This document shows, piece after piece, positions 8,911 through 17,658 of a DNA stretch of 64,000 nucleotides (the stretch's first letter is position 1; the number at the start of each line of letters is the position of its first letter). This DNA comes from Novosphingobium sp. FKTRR1 (lineage in GTDB: Bacteria; Pseudomonadota; Alphaproteobacteria; Sphingomonadales; Sphingomonadaceae). The DNA lies in contig NZ_JAIZDA010000002.1 in assembly GCF_020404405.1 (NCBI RefSeq), positions 124,001 to 188,000 on the forward strand. Reading direction: 5' to 3'. The translations under genes and the position numbers were made by a program. A model generated the notes under the pieces. It was not told the DNA's origin and made no database searches. It saw nothing but the letters and a program-made list of their open reading frames with translations.

Positions 8911-10033
8911 GCGCGATGCGGCCGTAAATCCGGGTCAGCACGTGCAAATCGGCGATGGACACCGCCTCGTCGGTCTTGTGCATCGTGGCGTTGCACAGGC
9001 CGAATTCGATCACCGGGCACAGCGCACGCAGGAACCGCGCGTCCGAGGTGCCGCCGGTGGTCGACAGTTCGGGCACCAGCCCGGTTTCCGCTTCCACCGC
9101 GGCGCTGACCAGCGCCGAGAAATCGCCCGGCAAGGTGACGAAGCTTTCGCCCGAGATCACCGCGCGCACCTGCGTGCCATGGCGTGCCGCGATGGCGGTG
9201 ACCCGGTCGACCAGCCCCTGTCCGGTGTGCAGATCGTTGAAGCGGATCGACAACCGCGCGCGCGCCTGCGCCGGGATCACGTTGGTCGCCGGATTGCCGA
9301 CGGTGATGTCGGTGACTTCCAGATTGGACGGCTGGAACCATTCGCTACCCTGATCGAGCACCAGCGCATCAAGTTCCGCCAGCAGCGCCACCAGTCGCGG
9401 GATCGGATTGTCGGCAAGGTGCGGATAGGCCACGTGGCCTTGCGCGCCATCTGCGGTCAGCCACAGGTTGACCGAGCCGCGACGGCCGATCTTGACCATA
9501 TCGCCCAACCGCGCGACCGAAGTCGGCTCGCCCACCAGACACAAGTCGGGCAGCGCGCCAACCGCGCGGGCATGTTCGATCAGCGGCACCGTGCCGAACC
9601 GCGCAGGGCCTTCCTCGTCGCCGGTAATCAGGAAGCTGATCGTGCCCGCCTCGGCCGGAATTTGCGCAACAGCGGCCACCATCGCCGCGATCGAACCCTT
9701 CATGTCGACCGCGCCGCGGCCATAAAGCAGTTCGCCACGCCGTTCCGGACCGAACGGAGCGCTGCTCCAGCCCTCGCCCGGAGGCACCACATCAAGGTGC
9801 CCGGCAAAGGCGAAATGGCGACTGCCCGCAGGCCCGCTGCGCAGCGCGAACAGGTTTTCGACCGGCCCGTCGGGCGCTTCGCCCGCCACGAAGCGATGCA
9901 CCGCAAAGCCCAATGGTTGCAACATCGCCTCAAGACAGTCGAACACCGCGCCGGTGGCAGGCGTCACGCTGGGGCAGGCGATGAGTTGTTCGGCCAGTTC
10001 GACCGGATCGAGACAAATCGTGGGCTCAGACAT
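8894..10033 (-). CDS. dapE: Succinyl-diaminopimelate desuccinylase
   Basis: Dizinc M20 hydrolase that releases LL-diaminopimelate from N-succinyl-LL-DAP in lysine and peptidoglycan synthesis. The 379-residue protein has the metal-binding motifs FAGHLDVVPPGE (near 68-79), GRGAVDMKGSIAAMV (near 100-114) and TGDEEGPA (near 137-144), and a C-terminal CNATMHKTDEAV with the last His ligand. The start at 10033 gives MSEPTICLDPVELAEQL. It overlaps the upstream GST-like gene by 8 bases, so the two are coupled. dapB is elsewhere in the window (27.8 kb). Confidence 0.96.
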   Translation of the reverse strand: MSEPTICLDPVELAEQLIACPSVTPATGAVFDCLEAMLQPLGFAVHRFVAGEAPDGPVENLFALRSGPAGSRHFAFAGHLDVVPPGEGWSSAPFGPERRGELLYGRGAVDMKGSIAAMVAAVAQIPAEAGTISFLITGDEEGPARFGTVPLIEHARAVGALPDLCLVGEPTSVARLGDMVKIGRRGSVNLWLTADGAQGHVAYPHLADNPIPRLVALLAELDALVLDQGSEWFQPSNLEVTDITVGNPATNVIPAQARARLSIRFNDLHTGQGLVDRVTAIAARHGTQVRAVISGESFVTLPGDFSALVSAAVEAETGLVPELSTTGGTSDARFLRALCPVIEFGLCNATMHKTDEAVSIADLHVLTRIYGRIALSALS

Positions 10034-10706
10034 GAACGGTCGCCAGTTCCGGTGTGTCGAAGCTGGCAATTGTCCAGCTTTCCTGTGCCGCGCCCGCAAC
10101 CCACGCACGCAGCCAGTCATGCTCCCACAGCGCCTCGGCATAGGCGCGGGCGAAACCGGGCAACGGCACCTGATAGGACAGGAACCGCGCGACAACCGGT
10201 GCAAACGCGATATCGGCTGCGCCGAAGCTGCCGAACAGGAACGGGCCGCCAGCGCCAAAGCGCGAGCGCGCCTCTGCCCAAAGCGACAGGACGCGTACAA
10301 TGTCGGCTTGTACCGCATCGGGCAAAGACACCTCCGCGTGATGGCGCAAATTCATCGGCAGATGGCTGCGCAGCGCGGTGAAGCCGGAATGCATCTCGGC
10401 CACCATCGAGCGCGCCAGAGCCCTTGCCGAGCCATCGCGCGGCCAGAACCGGTCGCGGCCGACGGTGTCTGCCAGATGCTCCAGAATGGCTAGACTGTCC
10501 CAGACCACCGCATCGCCATCCCACAGCACCGGGACTTTGCCGGCAGATGGCTGCAGCAGCGGATGGGCGCGCTTGGTTTCCTCCCAACCCGGACCGTACA
10601 GCGGCATCACCGTGGTGGTAAACGGCAGGCCCGATTGGCGGCAGGCCAGCCAAGCACGCAACGACCAGCTTGAATATGTCCGGTTACCGATGACGAGGTG
10701 CAGCAC
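10026..10706 (-). CDS. Glutathione S-transferase family protein
   Basis: A 226-residue protein with an N-terminal thioredoxin-like GST domain (VIGNRTYSSWSLRAWLACRQSG; SAGKVPVLWDGDAVVWDSLAILEHLAD) and a helical C-terminal domain. The DSLAI Asp-Ser pair fits the glutathione-binding motif. The start is GTG at 10706, with AAGGA seven bases upstream. It belongs to the same subfamily as the gene at 21666-22349 (shared NRxYSSWSLRxWL opening and SMVAEMHSGFTALR-like helix). Substrate unknown; coupled to dapE by an 8-base overlap. Confidence 0.9.
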   Translation of the reverse strand: MLHLVIGNRTYSSWSLRAWLACRQSGLPFTTTVMPLYGPGWEETKRAHPLLQPSAGKVPVLWDGDAVVWDSLAILEHLADTVGRDRFWPRDGSARALARSMVAEMHSGFTALRSHLPMNLRHHAEVSLPDAVQADIVRVLSLWAEARSRFGAGGPFLFGSFGAADIAFAPVVARFLSYQVPLPGFARAYAEALWEHDWLRAWVAGAAQESWTIASFDTPELATVHV

Positions 10707-10864
10707 GCTGTTTTCCTTCTGCCAAGGCTGGCGCGCCTAAACGTTCATGATCAGGCTGTCGAGGCTGAACCGCAAGCGATCGGTTAACCCGCTCGGCCGA
10801 CTCCGTAACTTTACAGATGGCGCGCTAGGGCCATGCAAGGCTGATCGACGCTAAGCCAACCGCA

Positions 10865-12844
10865 ATGCCCTTTGCGTCGGCCTTTGCCCCATCTGCCCTG
10901 ACACCCACCGATCAGGCACGCGACATCGCTTTGGCGCAATACGCCAATCTGCGACGGCAAATTCCGCCGCTTTACATCGTGTTGATGCTCAACGCCGGGG
11001 CGCTGGCCTTTGCCTATATCGGCGTTGCGCCAAGGCTGCTGACCATGCTGATTCCGGGCGTGCTCATCGCCGCCTGCATCGTCCGGCTGATCCAATGGAT
11101 GATGCGCGAGGACAAGGCGCTGCACGATATCGATGCAGCGCTTGGCCAGATGCGCCGGACCGAGATCCTTGCAGGAGTCGTATCGGTCGGGTTCACGTTC
11201 TGGGCATTGGCGCTCGATCAGTACGGCAATGCGTTCCAGCACAGTCATGTCGCGGTGTTTCTGGCGATCACCGTGATGGGCTGCATCTTTTGCCTGACCT
11301 ACTTGCCGCGGGCCGCCCACATCGTCTGCGTGATCGTGTTCGGTGCGTTCCTGATCCACTATCTGCTGGTGGGCAATTTCGAGGCCACCTCGATCGCGAT
11401 CAATGTCGGTCTGGTCGGTGCGGTCGTGCTCAAGGTCTTGCGCGATTCGTTCATCGCCTTTGTCCAGTTGCAGCAATCCCAGCGCGCTTTGGTGGAGGAG
11501 CGCGCGCAGGCCCAGCTGCTTGGCGAAGAGAACGCGCGCCTTGCCCATTCCGATCCGCTGACCCAGTTGCCCAATCGCCGCTACTTCTTCGCCAGGCTCG
11601 ATGCCGTGTTGGCGCGTGCCCGCCCCGAAGATGTATTCTGTATCGGGGTGCTCGATCTCGACCGGTTCAAGCCGGTCAACGACTCGCTCGGCCACGCGCA
11701 GGGCGATCGGTTGCTGCAAGAGATCGGCGCGCGGTTGCAGCGCGCCTGCGGCCCCGAGGTGACGATAGCCCGATTGGGTGGCGACGAGTTCGGCATTATC
11801 GTCGAGGCCGATATCGAAGGCGCACAAGCCATCGGCCAGTCACTGTGCGACTTGATTCAGGTGCCGGTGAATTTGCGCGATTCGCAGGTTTCGGTCGGGT
11901 GTTCGGGCGGCCTTGCCGCCTGGCCCGATGCCGGGCAGACCGCGCACGACCTGTTCGATCGCGCCGACTTCGCACTCTATCACGCCAAGAAGCGGGCACG
12001 CGGCAGTTGCGCGCGTTTTTCGACCGAACTCGAACACATGATCCGATCGGAGCAGGCGCTGGAAAGCGCGCTGCAAACCGCCAACCTCGGCGAAGAAATC
12101 GCGCTGGTCTACCAGCCGATCGTGGATTCCCGGTCGTTGGAGCCTGTCGCCGTTGAAGCTTTGGCGCGCTGGACGTCGCCCGCGCTCGGCCCGGTGCCCG
12201 CAGAAATGCTGTTTGCCACGGCCGAGCGTCTGGGCATTGCCCGCACGATCACCCTGACGCTGTTCGACAAGGCGCTGGAAGCCTGCGCATCGCTGCCGTC
12301 GTCGATCCGGCTGTCGTTCAATCTGGCCGCGCCCGACATTGCCGATGCCGAGACGATATCAACCCTGCTCGCGCGCATAGCCACTTCGGGCATCGACGCA
12401 CGGCGGTTGACGTTCGAGATCACCGAGACATCGCTGATCGAGGATTTCGACACCGCGCGGGCAGCGCTGGAAAAGCTGCGCACCTGCGGGGTCGAACTGG
12501 CGCTCGATGACTTCGGCACCGGATATTCCAGCCTCAGTTCGCTGCACCTGCTGCCGCTCAGCACCGTCAAGATCGACCGCAGCTTTGCCACAAGGCTGGA
12601 CGATCCGGTCGGCCGACGGCTGGTCAACGCGATCCGCAACCTTGCGCGTTCGCTCAATCTCGATTGCGTGTTCGAGGGCATCGAGACCGACATGCAGCTG
12701 ATGGAAGCGACGCTGGCCGGTTTCAACTTCGTGCAAGGATACCTGATCGCGCGCCCCGGTGCGCTGGCCGATGTGCTGGACTTGCAACTGTTGTCCGGCC
12801 CCGGTCCGCAGCGACGCCACGCAGGAGGCTACAACCGCCCGTAA
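10865..12844 (+). CDS. Membrane-associated diguanylate cyclase/phosphodiesterase (GGDEF-EAL)
   Basis: Predicted to act on cyclic-di-GMP. The 659-residue protein has an N-terminal membrane region of five or six helices (about 35-200, with no recognised ligand-binding motif), a short helical linker rich in Gln/Glu (about 205-230), a GGDEF domain with the intact active site RLGGDEFGII (near 303-312), and an EAL domain with VEALARW, FEITETSL and DDFGTGYSSL (near 430, 520 and 549). Both catalytic cores look intact, so activity could be either or both; VFEGIET replaces the more usual AEGVE. It stands alone, so its signal is unknown. Confidence 0.93.
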   Translation: MPFASAFAPSALTPTDQARDIALAQYANLRRQIPPLYIVLMLNAGALAFAYIGVAPRLLTMLIPGVLIAACIVRLIQWMMREDKALHDIDAALGQMRRTEILAGVVSVGFTFWALALDQYGNAFQHSHVAVFLAITVMGCIFCLTYLPRAAHIVCVIVFGAFLIHYLLVGNFEATSIAINVGLVGAVVLKVLRDSFIAFVQLQQSQRALVEERAQAQLLGEENARLAHSDPLTQLPNRRYFFARLDAVLARARPEDVFCIGVLDLDRFKPVNDSLGHAQGDRLLQEIGARLQRACGPEVTIARLGGDEFGIIVEADIEGAQAIGQSLCDLIQVPVNLRDSQVSVGCSGGLAAWPDAGQTAHDLFDRADFALYHAKKRARGSCARFSTELEHMIRSEQALESALQTANLGEEIALVYQPIVDSRSLEPVAVEALARWTSPALGPVPAEMLFATAERLGIARTITLTLFDKALEACASLPSSIRLSFNLAAPDIADAETISTLLARIATSGIDARRLTFEITETSLIEDFDTARAALEKLRTCGVELALDDFGTGYSSLSSLHLLPLSTVKIDRSFATRLDDPVGRRLVNAIRNLARSLNLDCVFEGIETDMQLMEATLAGFNFVQGYLIARPGALADVLDLQLLSGPGPQRRHAGGYNRP

Positions 12845-12871
12845 CGAAGCAGATTTCGCCCATCAAACACT

Positions 12872-12940
12872 GGCCATCAGACTTGGCCAGTAAGGCTAGG
12901 CCAGTCAGGCTAGGCCAGTCAGGCTAGGCCCGTCAGACTT
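12872..12940. repeat. 14-bp tandem repeat, about five copies
   Basis: Units of GGCCAGTCAGGCTA run from 12885 to 12926 (three near-identical copies), with diverged copies before (12872-12884) and after (12927-12940). The last copy supplies the stop codon of the leftward engB gene (12933-12935). No spacers or CRISPR structure. Confidence 0.85.
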
Positions 12941-13598
12941 CGGCGTCTTCCAGCACGGCGGCACGCAGTTCGGCAATGCCCATGCCCTTGTCCGCCGAGG
13001 TGACGTGGATGTGCGGGAACGCGGCGGTATGCTTGCGCGCGGCCGCTTCGGTCGCGACGCGCACTTCGGCCAGTTCCTCGGCGCGGATCTTGTCTGCTTT
13101 GGTCAGCACCAGCCGATAGCCCACGGCTGCCTCGTCGAGCATCTGCATCATCTCGGTGTCGACCGGTTTGATGCCATGGCGCGAATCGATCAGCACCAGC
13201 GTGCGCTTGAGCACCACGCGGCCGCGCAGAAAGTCGCGCACCAGCCGACGCCATTGCTCGACCACCTTGGGCGGGGCCTTGGCAAAGCCATAGCCGGGCA
13301 TGTCGACCAGCCGGAACTGCGTCGGCGTGCCGACTTCGAACCAGTTCAGTTCTTGCGTCCGCCCCGGCGTCACCGAGGTGCGGGCGATCGACTTGCGCCC
13401 GGTGAGCGCGTTGATCAGCGACGATTTGCCGACGTTGGAACGACCGGCAAAGGCGATCTCCGGCTCGGCCGGATCGGGCAGGTGCTGCAGCGACGGCGCC
13501 GACTTGAGGAACTCGACGCGGCCCGAAAACAGGGCGCGCGCGCGTTCCTCCAGCGCCATCAGGCGAACGGCTTCTTCATCGGGTCCGACTTTGCTCAA
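12933..13598 (-). CDS. engB: Ribosome biogenesis GTP-binding protein YsxC/EngB
   Basis: Essential GTPase for assembly of the large ribosomal subunit. The 221-residue protein has G1 FAGRSNVGKSSL (near 50-61), G2 RTSVTPGRTQ, G3 DMPGYGFA and G4 TKADK. The annotated start is TTG at 13598; an in-frame ATG at 13559 would give a 208-residue protein beginning MALEERARALF, so the start is uncertain. It lies 10 bases after yidC and is probably cotranscribed with the rpmH-rnpA-yidD-yidC group. Its 3' end runs into a tandem repeat. Confidence 0.93.
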   Translation of the reverse strand: MSKVGPDEEAVRLMALEERARALFSGRVEFLKSAPSLQHLPDPAEPEIAFAGRSNVGKSSLINALTGRKSIARTSVTPGRTQELNWFEVGTPTQFRLVDMPGYGFAKAPPKVVEQWRRLVRDFLRGRVVLKRTLVLIDSRHGIKPVDTEMMQMLDEAAVGYRLVLTKADKIRAEELAEVRVATEAAARKHTAAFPHIHVTSADKGMGIAELRAAVLEDAEV

Positions 13599-13608
13599 CG
13601 AATCATGC

Positions 13609-15417
13609 TCACCGCTTGGGGCTCTTGGCTGGGCCCTTGGTCTTGATATCGCGCGCCACCGACCGGTCGATGTTCTGCTGATCCTTGGCGGCTTGCGCCT
13701 TCAACTGCGGATGGCGTGCATAAAGGTAGCGCTGCTGGCCGATGGTCAGCAAGTTCGACGTGATCCAGTAGATCAGCAGCCCGGCCGCAAACGGGGCCAT
13801 CACGAACATCATCATCCACGGCATGATCGCCATGACCTGCTGCTGCGCGGGGTCCATCGCGGCGGGTTGCAGCTTGAACTGCAGCCACATCGTGGTGCCC
13901 AGCGCGATCGCCAGCACGCCGATGCCGAGAAAGCCGGGCGGGTCGAACGGCAACAGCCCGAACAGATTGAGGATGTGCAGCGGATCGGGCGCGGACAAGT
14001 CCTTGATCCACAGGATGAAGGGCTGGTGACGCATCTCGATGGTCAGCACCAGCACCTTGTACAAGGCGAAGAACACCGGGATCTGTAGGAAGATCGGCAG
14101 GCATCCGGCCAGCGGATTGACGCCTTCCTGCTTGTACAGCGCCATGATCTCGCGCTGCTGGGTTTCCTTGTCATCCTTGTAGCGTTCCTGGATGACCTTC
14201 ATCTTGGGCTGGATGGCCTTCATCGCGGCCATCGACTTGAACTGGCGCTGGGCCACCGGGAACATCATCCCGCGCACGATCAGCGTCAGCAGGATGATGG
14301 CGAGGCCGAAGTTCTTGACCGAACGGAACAGCGAATCGAGCAGCCAGAAGATCGGCTTTTCGAACCAGCGGAACCAGCCCCAGTCGATCGACAGCGACAG
14401 GTTGGTCACGCCCTGCTTCTCGTACGCCTCAAGAACCGCGTTCTCTTTGGCCCCGGCGAACAGGCGCACGCTCTGTCCGGCGGTCTGCCCCGGCGCGACG
14501 CTGACCGATGGCCAGACCAGATCGGCGCGGAACAGCCCGTCACCAAGAGCGCGGTAATCGCCCTGCGCCTTGATCTTGCCATCGGGAATCAGCGCCGACA
14601 GCCAGTAGATGTCGGTAAAACCGATCCAGTTCGGCGCTCCGGCCGGGCTGACTTGTCCGGTTGCGGCCACGTCCTTGTAATTGGTGGCGAACGAGACGGT
14701 GCCGTCAAACGCGCCAAGCGGACCGGAATGGAGCGTCCAGGTGTCGATGCTTGCGGTCTTTTCGGTGCGCTTGACCAGCGCGAAGGGCTTGACCGTGATC
14801 GCGGCGGCGCCCGCGTTGCGCACGCCTTGCGTAGCGGTGATCAGGTAATTGTCATCGATCGCATAGCGGATCGTGAACGTCTGCCCAGTCGGGTTGGACC
14901 AGCTAAGCGTCACCGGCGTTTGCGGCGTCAGCTTGCGGCCATCGGCCTGCCACAGCGTGTCGGCGGTCGGTGCCTGAACGCCATTCTCACCCACCCAGCC
15001 GATCTGGGCGAAGTGCTGCGCCGGGGTGCCGGCAGGCGAGAACAGCCGCACCGGCGCGCTGTCCTTGGCGATCGATTCGCGGTGGCGCGCCAGCAGCAGG
15101 TCATCGACCAGACCGCCGGCCAGATTGATCGAACCCTTGAGACCCGGCGCATCGATGGCGACGCGGTTGGGCGAGGCCAGTTCCTGCTTCAGATCGCGCG
15201 CTTCGAGCGCCATGTCGGCCGGAGCCTGCAATCCGCCTTCGCGGGTGGGCTTGGCCGGCGCGGCATCGGCGACCGGCGTGGCCGAGTTGGGCGAAGTGGA
15301 TGCAGCAACCACCGGCCGCACCGGCTGGGGATAGAAATAGTGCAGCCCCGCGTTCCAACCGATGAGGATGACCCCCATCAGCACCACGGCCCAGATCAGG
15401 TTGCGCTGGTTTTCCAC
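13609..15417 (-). CDS. yidC: Membrane protein insertase YidC
   Basis: Inserts and folds inner-membrane proteins, alone or with SecYEG. The 602-residue protein has an N-terminal anchor (RNLIWAVVLMGVILIGWNAGLHYF), a large periplasmic beta domain (about 60-350), and the conserved five-helix insertase core (KPIFWLLDSLFRSVKNFGLAIILLT; AQRQFKSMAAMKAIQPKMK; QIPVFFALYKVL). The C-terminus is short and basic. The start is GTG. It sits downstream of yidD and upstream of engB. Confidence 0.97.
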   Translation of the reverse strand: MENQRNLIWAVVLMGVILIGWNAGLHYFYPQPVRPVVAASTSPNSATPVADAAPAKPTREGGLQAPADMALEARDLKQELASPNRVAIDAPGLKGSINLAGGLVDDLLLARHRESIAKDSAPVRLFSPAGTPAQHFAQIGWVGENGVQAPTADTLWQADGRKLTPQTPVTLSWSNPTGQTFTIRYAIDDNYLITATQGVRNAGAAAITVKPFALVKRTEKTASIDTWTLHSGPLGAFDGTVSFATNYKDVAATGQVSPAGAPNWIGFTDIYWLSALIPDGKIKAQGDYRALGDGLFRADLVWPSVSVAPGQTAGQSVRLFAGAKENAVLEAYEKQGVTNLSLSIDWGWFRWFEKPIFWLLDSLFRSVKNFGLAIILLTLIVRGMMFPVAQRQFKSMAAMKAIQPKMKVIQERYKDDKETQQREIMALYKQEGVNPLAGCLPIFLQIPVFFALYKVLVLTIEMRHQPFILWIKDLSAPDPLHILNLFGLLPFDPPGFLGIGVLAIALGTTMWLQFKLQPAAMDPAQQQVMAIMPWMMMFVMAPFAAGLLIYWITSNLLTIGQQRYLYARHPQLKAQAAKDQQNIDRSVARDIKTKGPAKSPKR

Positions 15418-15430
15418 TCTGCCTCGCGTT

Positions 15431-15464
15431 CGTTGGTCACTATCGGCCGTTGGTCACTATCGGC
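15431..15464. repeat. 17-bp perfect tandem duplication
   Basis: CGTTGGTCACTATCGGC occurs twice, head to tail, in the roughly 110-base spacer between yidD and yidC. Confidence 0.9.
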
Positions 15465-15529
15465 GTCGGACTATGCCGGGAAAGAAAATGGCCGAAAAGC
15501 AGAACGCCCCCGGACCATCACCACATGCG

Positions 15530-15751
15530 TCAGGGCACCGGATCATAGCCGTGCCCGCCCCATGGGTGGCAGCGCAATAGCCGCTTCACCGCCAACCAGC
15601 CACCCTTAATCGCACCATGCCGCTCCAGCGCTTCGATCGCATATTGCGAACAACTCGGGGCATAGCGGCAGGATGGCGGCAGCACGCGCGACGGGCCGAG
15701 TTGCCAGCCGCGCGCAATCAGAATGAGCACGCGCTTGATCATGCGCCGCAA
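15530..15751 (-). CDS. yidD: Membrane protein insertion efficiency factor YidD
   Basis: A small membrane-associated protein of 73 residues that assists YidC. It carries the family signature [21 protein letters not shown], with its conserved cysteines, and the C-terminal [17 protein letters not shown]. The true start may be the second Met, three codons in (MIKRVL). It lies 10 bases after rnpA, in the classical rpmH-rnpA-yidD-yidC order. Confidence 0.94.
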   Translation of the reverse strand: MRRMIKRVLILIARGWQLGPSRVLPPSCRYAPSCSQYAIEALERHGAIKGGWLAVKRLLRCHPWGGHGYDPVP

Positions 15752-15761
15752 CCGGCCAGAG

Positions 15762-16148
15762 TCATTTGCGCGGCCCGCGCGGGTGGCGGCGCGGCGGATC
15801 GCCCTTGCCGGCGGCGGCGCGGCTCAACGCCTGAACCAGTTCGCTGCGCAACAGGGCAAAGTCCCGCTCGACCCCGCCTTCGCGGCCGATCATCACGTGG
15901 TCCGCACCGGCCAGACCGCTGTGGGGCAGAATCTCGCGCAGCAAGGCCCGAAACCGACGTTTCATGCGGTTGCGAACAACCGCGTTGCCGATCTTCTTGG
16001 TGACGGTCACGCCAAAGCGCAACGAGCCGTCCGCCCGATCACGAGGGTTGACCAGCAAGACAAATCCGGGCCTTGCGACCCGGATTCCGCGGTTTGCAGC
16101 CAGGAAATCCGCGCGCTTGGCAATGATCGACAGCGCGCCCCGGAGCAT
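15762..16148 (-). CDS. rnpA: Ribonuclease P protein component
   Basis: Protein subunit that helps RNase P RNA mature the 5' ends of tRNAs. The 128-residue protein has the RNR signature in [21 protein letters not shown] (near 48-68) and a basic C-terminal tail ([11 protein letters not shown]). It follows rpmH after a 44-base gap. The MLRGALSI opening is slightly shorter than in some homologues. Confidence 0.95.
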   Translation of the reverse strand: MLRGALSIIAKRADFLAANRGIRVARPGFVLLVNPRDRADGSLRFGVTVTKKIGNAVVRNRMKRRFRALLREILPHSGLAGADHVMIGREGGVERDFALLRSELVQALSRAAAGKGDPPRRHPRGPRK

Positions 16149-16192
16149 GTCCGGGGTTGCTGCGTCATCGACTGGCGCGCCAGCAGGCTCGC

Positions 16193-16327
16193 TCAGGCCG
16201 ACAGCTTCTTGCGACCGCGTGCACGGCGGGCGGCAAGAACCTTGCGACCGCCGACGGTGGCGGTGCGGGCGCGGAAGCCGTGACGGCGGGCGCGAACAAG
16301 GTTGCTGGGCTGGAAGGTGCGCTTCAT
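16193..16327 (-). CDS. rpmH: 50S ribosomal protein L34
   Basis: A 44-residue basic protein, [20 protein letters not shown] at its start and ending [12 protein letters not shown], matching L34 throughout. It heads the rpmH-rnpA-yidD-yidC-engB group. Confidence 0.97.
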   Translation of the reverse strand: MKRTFQPSNLVRARRHGFRARTATVGGRKVLAARRARGRKKLSA

Positions 16328-16788
16328 TGTGAAATCTCTTCGGTTCGAATCGATGATGGCGTCCCGCACCCTGAGGCGTCAGGAAACCGGAAACAGGGCG
16401 TGGCCGTTACGCGAGGCGCCGCCCAACGTCAAGGGATTCGCCGCATTGCGCGCCGAACCGCGCCTGATTGCGACCCGCACCCGCCAGTTTCCCCGGCCCT
16501 GGGCAAAAAAAGGGCCCGACCGTTGCCGGCCGGGCCTTTGAAAGTTTGGGAGAGGATGCCTGAAAGGCAGGTTCTAAGTGCCTTGAACCCCGCAATATTG
16601 CAAGTGCGAAATGAAGATTCGTTCTTGCAAAAAATGCAACTACGGCACCAACCTGCGGTTTTCCGCCCCTTATTTCCCAACCATCCGACGCGCTTTCCTG
16701 AAACGCCGAAGAGGCAAACCATTGCGCACAATTCCAGCGGTTGCGTCGCAACAAATCCCTGTCCGGCTTGGAGCTGCCACCGTGACGC
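16328..16788. other. Intergenic region upstream of rpmH with a leftward terminator
   Basis: About 460 bases without a supported protein gene. 16330-16500 must carry the rpmH promoter. 16505-16537 is an intrinsic terminator for leftward transcription. The remaining 250 bases (16538-16788) between the methyltransferase stop and that terminator are untranslated in any convincing frame and could be a long 3' UTR or a small RNA. Confidence 0.6.
16505..16537 (-). terminator. Rho-independent terminator, leftward
   Basis: Ten-base stem with one mismatch (GGCCCGACCG against CGGCCGGGCC, 16513-16522 and 16527-16536), four-base loop, followed on the minus strand by seven Ts (16505-16511). It separates the methyltransferase transcript from rpmH. 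Confidence 0.85.
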
Positions 16789-17550
16789 CTAAAGCGGACG
16801 GCGGAACTTCAGCACGAACCGATCGGTCTTGCCGCGCACCGATGCGTCGAAAATGGGCAGCGTATGGGGATCGTCGCTGCGCGCCAGAACCGCGCTTTCG
16901 CCATCGAACACGAAGCCCGCCTGCGCCATGTCGGCGCGAACCCGCGCCGGGTCGATGCGGTGCAACTGCCCGGCCACCACACGTGGATCACCCGCAGGCC
17001 CCGCATGATCGATGATGATCACGCTGCCGCCGGGTTTCAGCGCGGCAAACCAGTTGGCCAGCACGCGGGGCACCTCGCGGTGGGGATAATCGTACTTTTC
17101 CGATTCCCAATAGAGATCGTGATATTCGAAGTTGGCAAATATCGCGTCCAGACTGGCCGGCGCCAACGCTTGCGCCAAGGGTGGCACCGCAAGGACGCGC
17201 AAGGCCGGGTGCGCCTTCAGCGCCGGTTCCCATTCATCCGCCTTCCAGCGCGAGCCGTTGACCACGGCATAGACCCGGCCCTTGGGCCCGACCACGTCGG
17301 CCAGCATCGCCGAATAGTAACCACCGCCCCAGTCGGCGATCACCTGACCGGGTTTGAAGGCGGCGAAGGCCAGGATTTGCGCGGGCTTGCGCCCTTCATC
17401 CAGAGCCCGGTCGGCCTCGCTGCGGGTCTTGTCCGCCACGGCAGCCGCGATCGGATCGGGGCTGGCGCCACCGCTGCCGCGCGCAGGAGCATCGACCGGA
17501 ATGGCCAGACCAGCCACGGCAAGCATGAACAGAACAGCAGATCGCTTCAT
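16789..17550 (-). CDS. Exported class I SAM-dependent methyltransferase-like protein
   Basis: A 253-residue protein with a Sec-type signal peptide (MKRSAVLFMLAVAGLAIPVDAPA) and a methyltransferase fold resembling the COG4798 group. Motif I is VIADWGGGYYSAMLADVVGP (near 69-88), and the central strands show VPRVLANWFAALKPGGSVIIIDHAGPAG. A signal peptide on a SAM enzyme is odd, since SAM is cytoplasmic, but is usual in this family. Substrate unknown. The gene stands alone, with a terminator about 250 bases downstream. Confidence 0.82.
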   Translation of the reverse strand: MKRSAVLFMLAVAGLAIPVDAPARGSGGASPDPIAAAVADKTRSEADRALDEGRKPAQILAFAAFKPGQVIADWGGGYYSAMLADVVGPKGRVYAVVNGSRWKADEWEPALKAHPALRVLAVPPLAQALAPASLDAIFANFEYHDLYWESEKYDYPHREVPRVLANWFAALKPGGSVIIIDHAGPAGDPRVVAGQLHRIDPARVRADMAQAGFVFDGESAVLARSDDPHTLPIFDASVRGKTDRFVLKFRRPL

Positions 17551-17658
17551 GAAATCCCCCTCGTTGGCACGGCTAGCGGCAAGGATGCTGACTGCTCTTG
17601 CCGCTGCCCCGCCGAGGAGGTCGATGATAACGCCGCTTCTGTTCGGCGAACAGAACCT

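Noticed and set aside
12872..12940. CRISPR array
   Set aside because: The repeats are only 14 bases, contiguous and without spacers; no cas genes are near.
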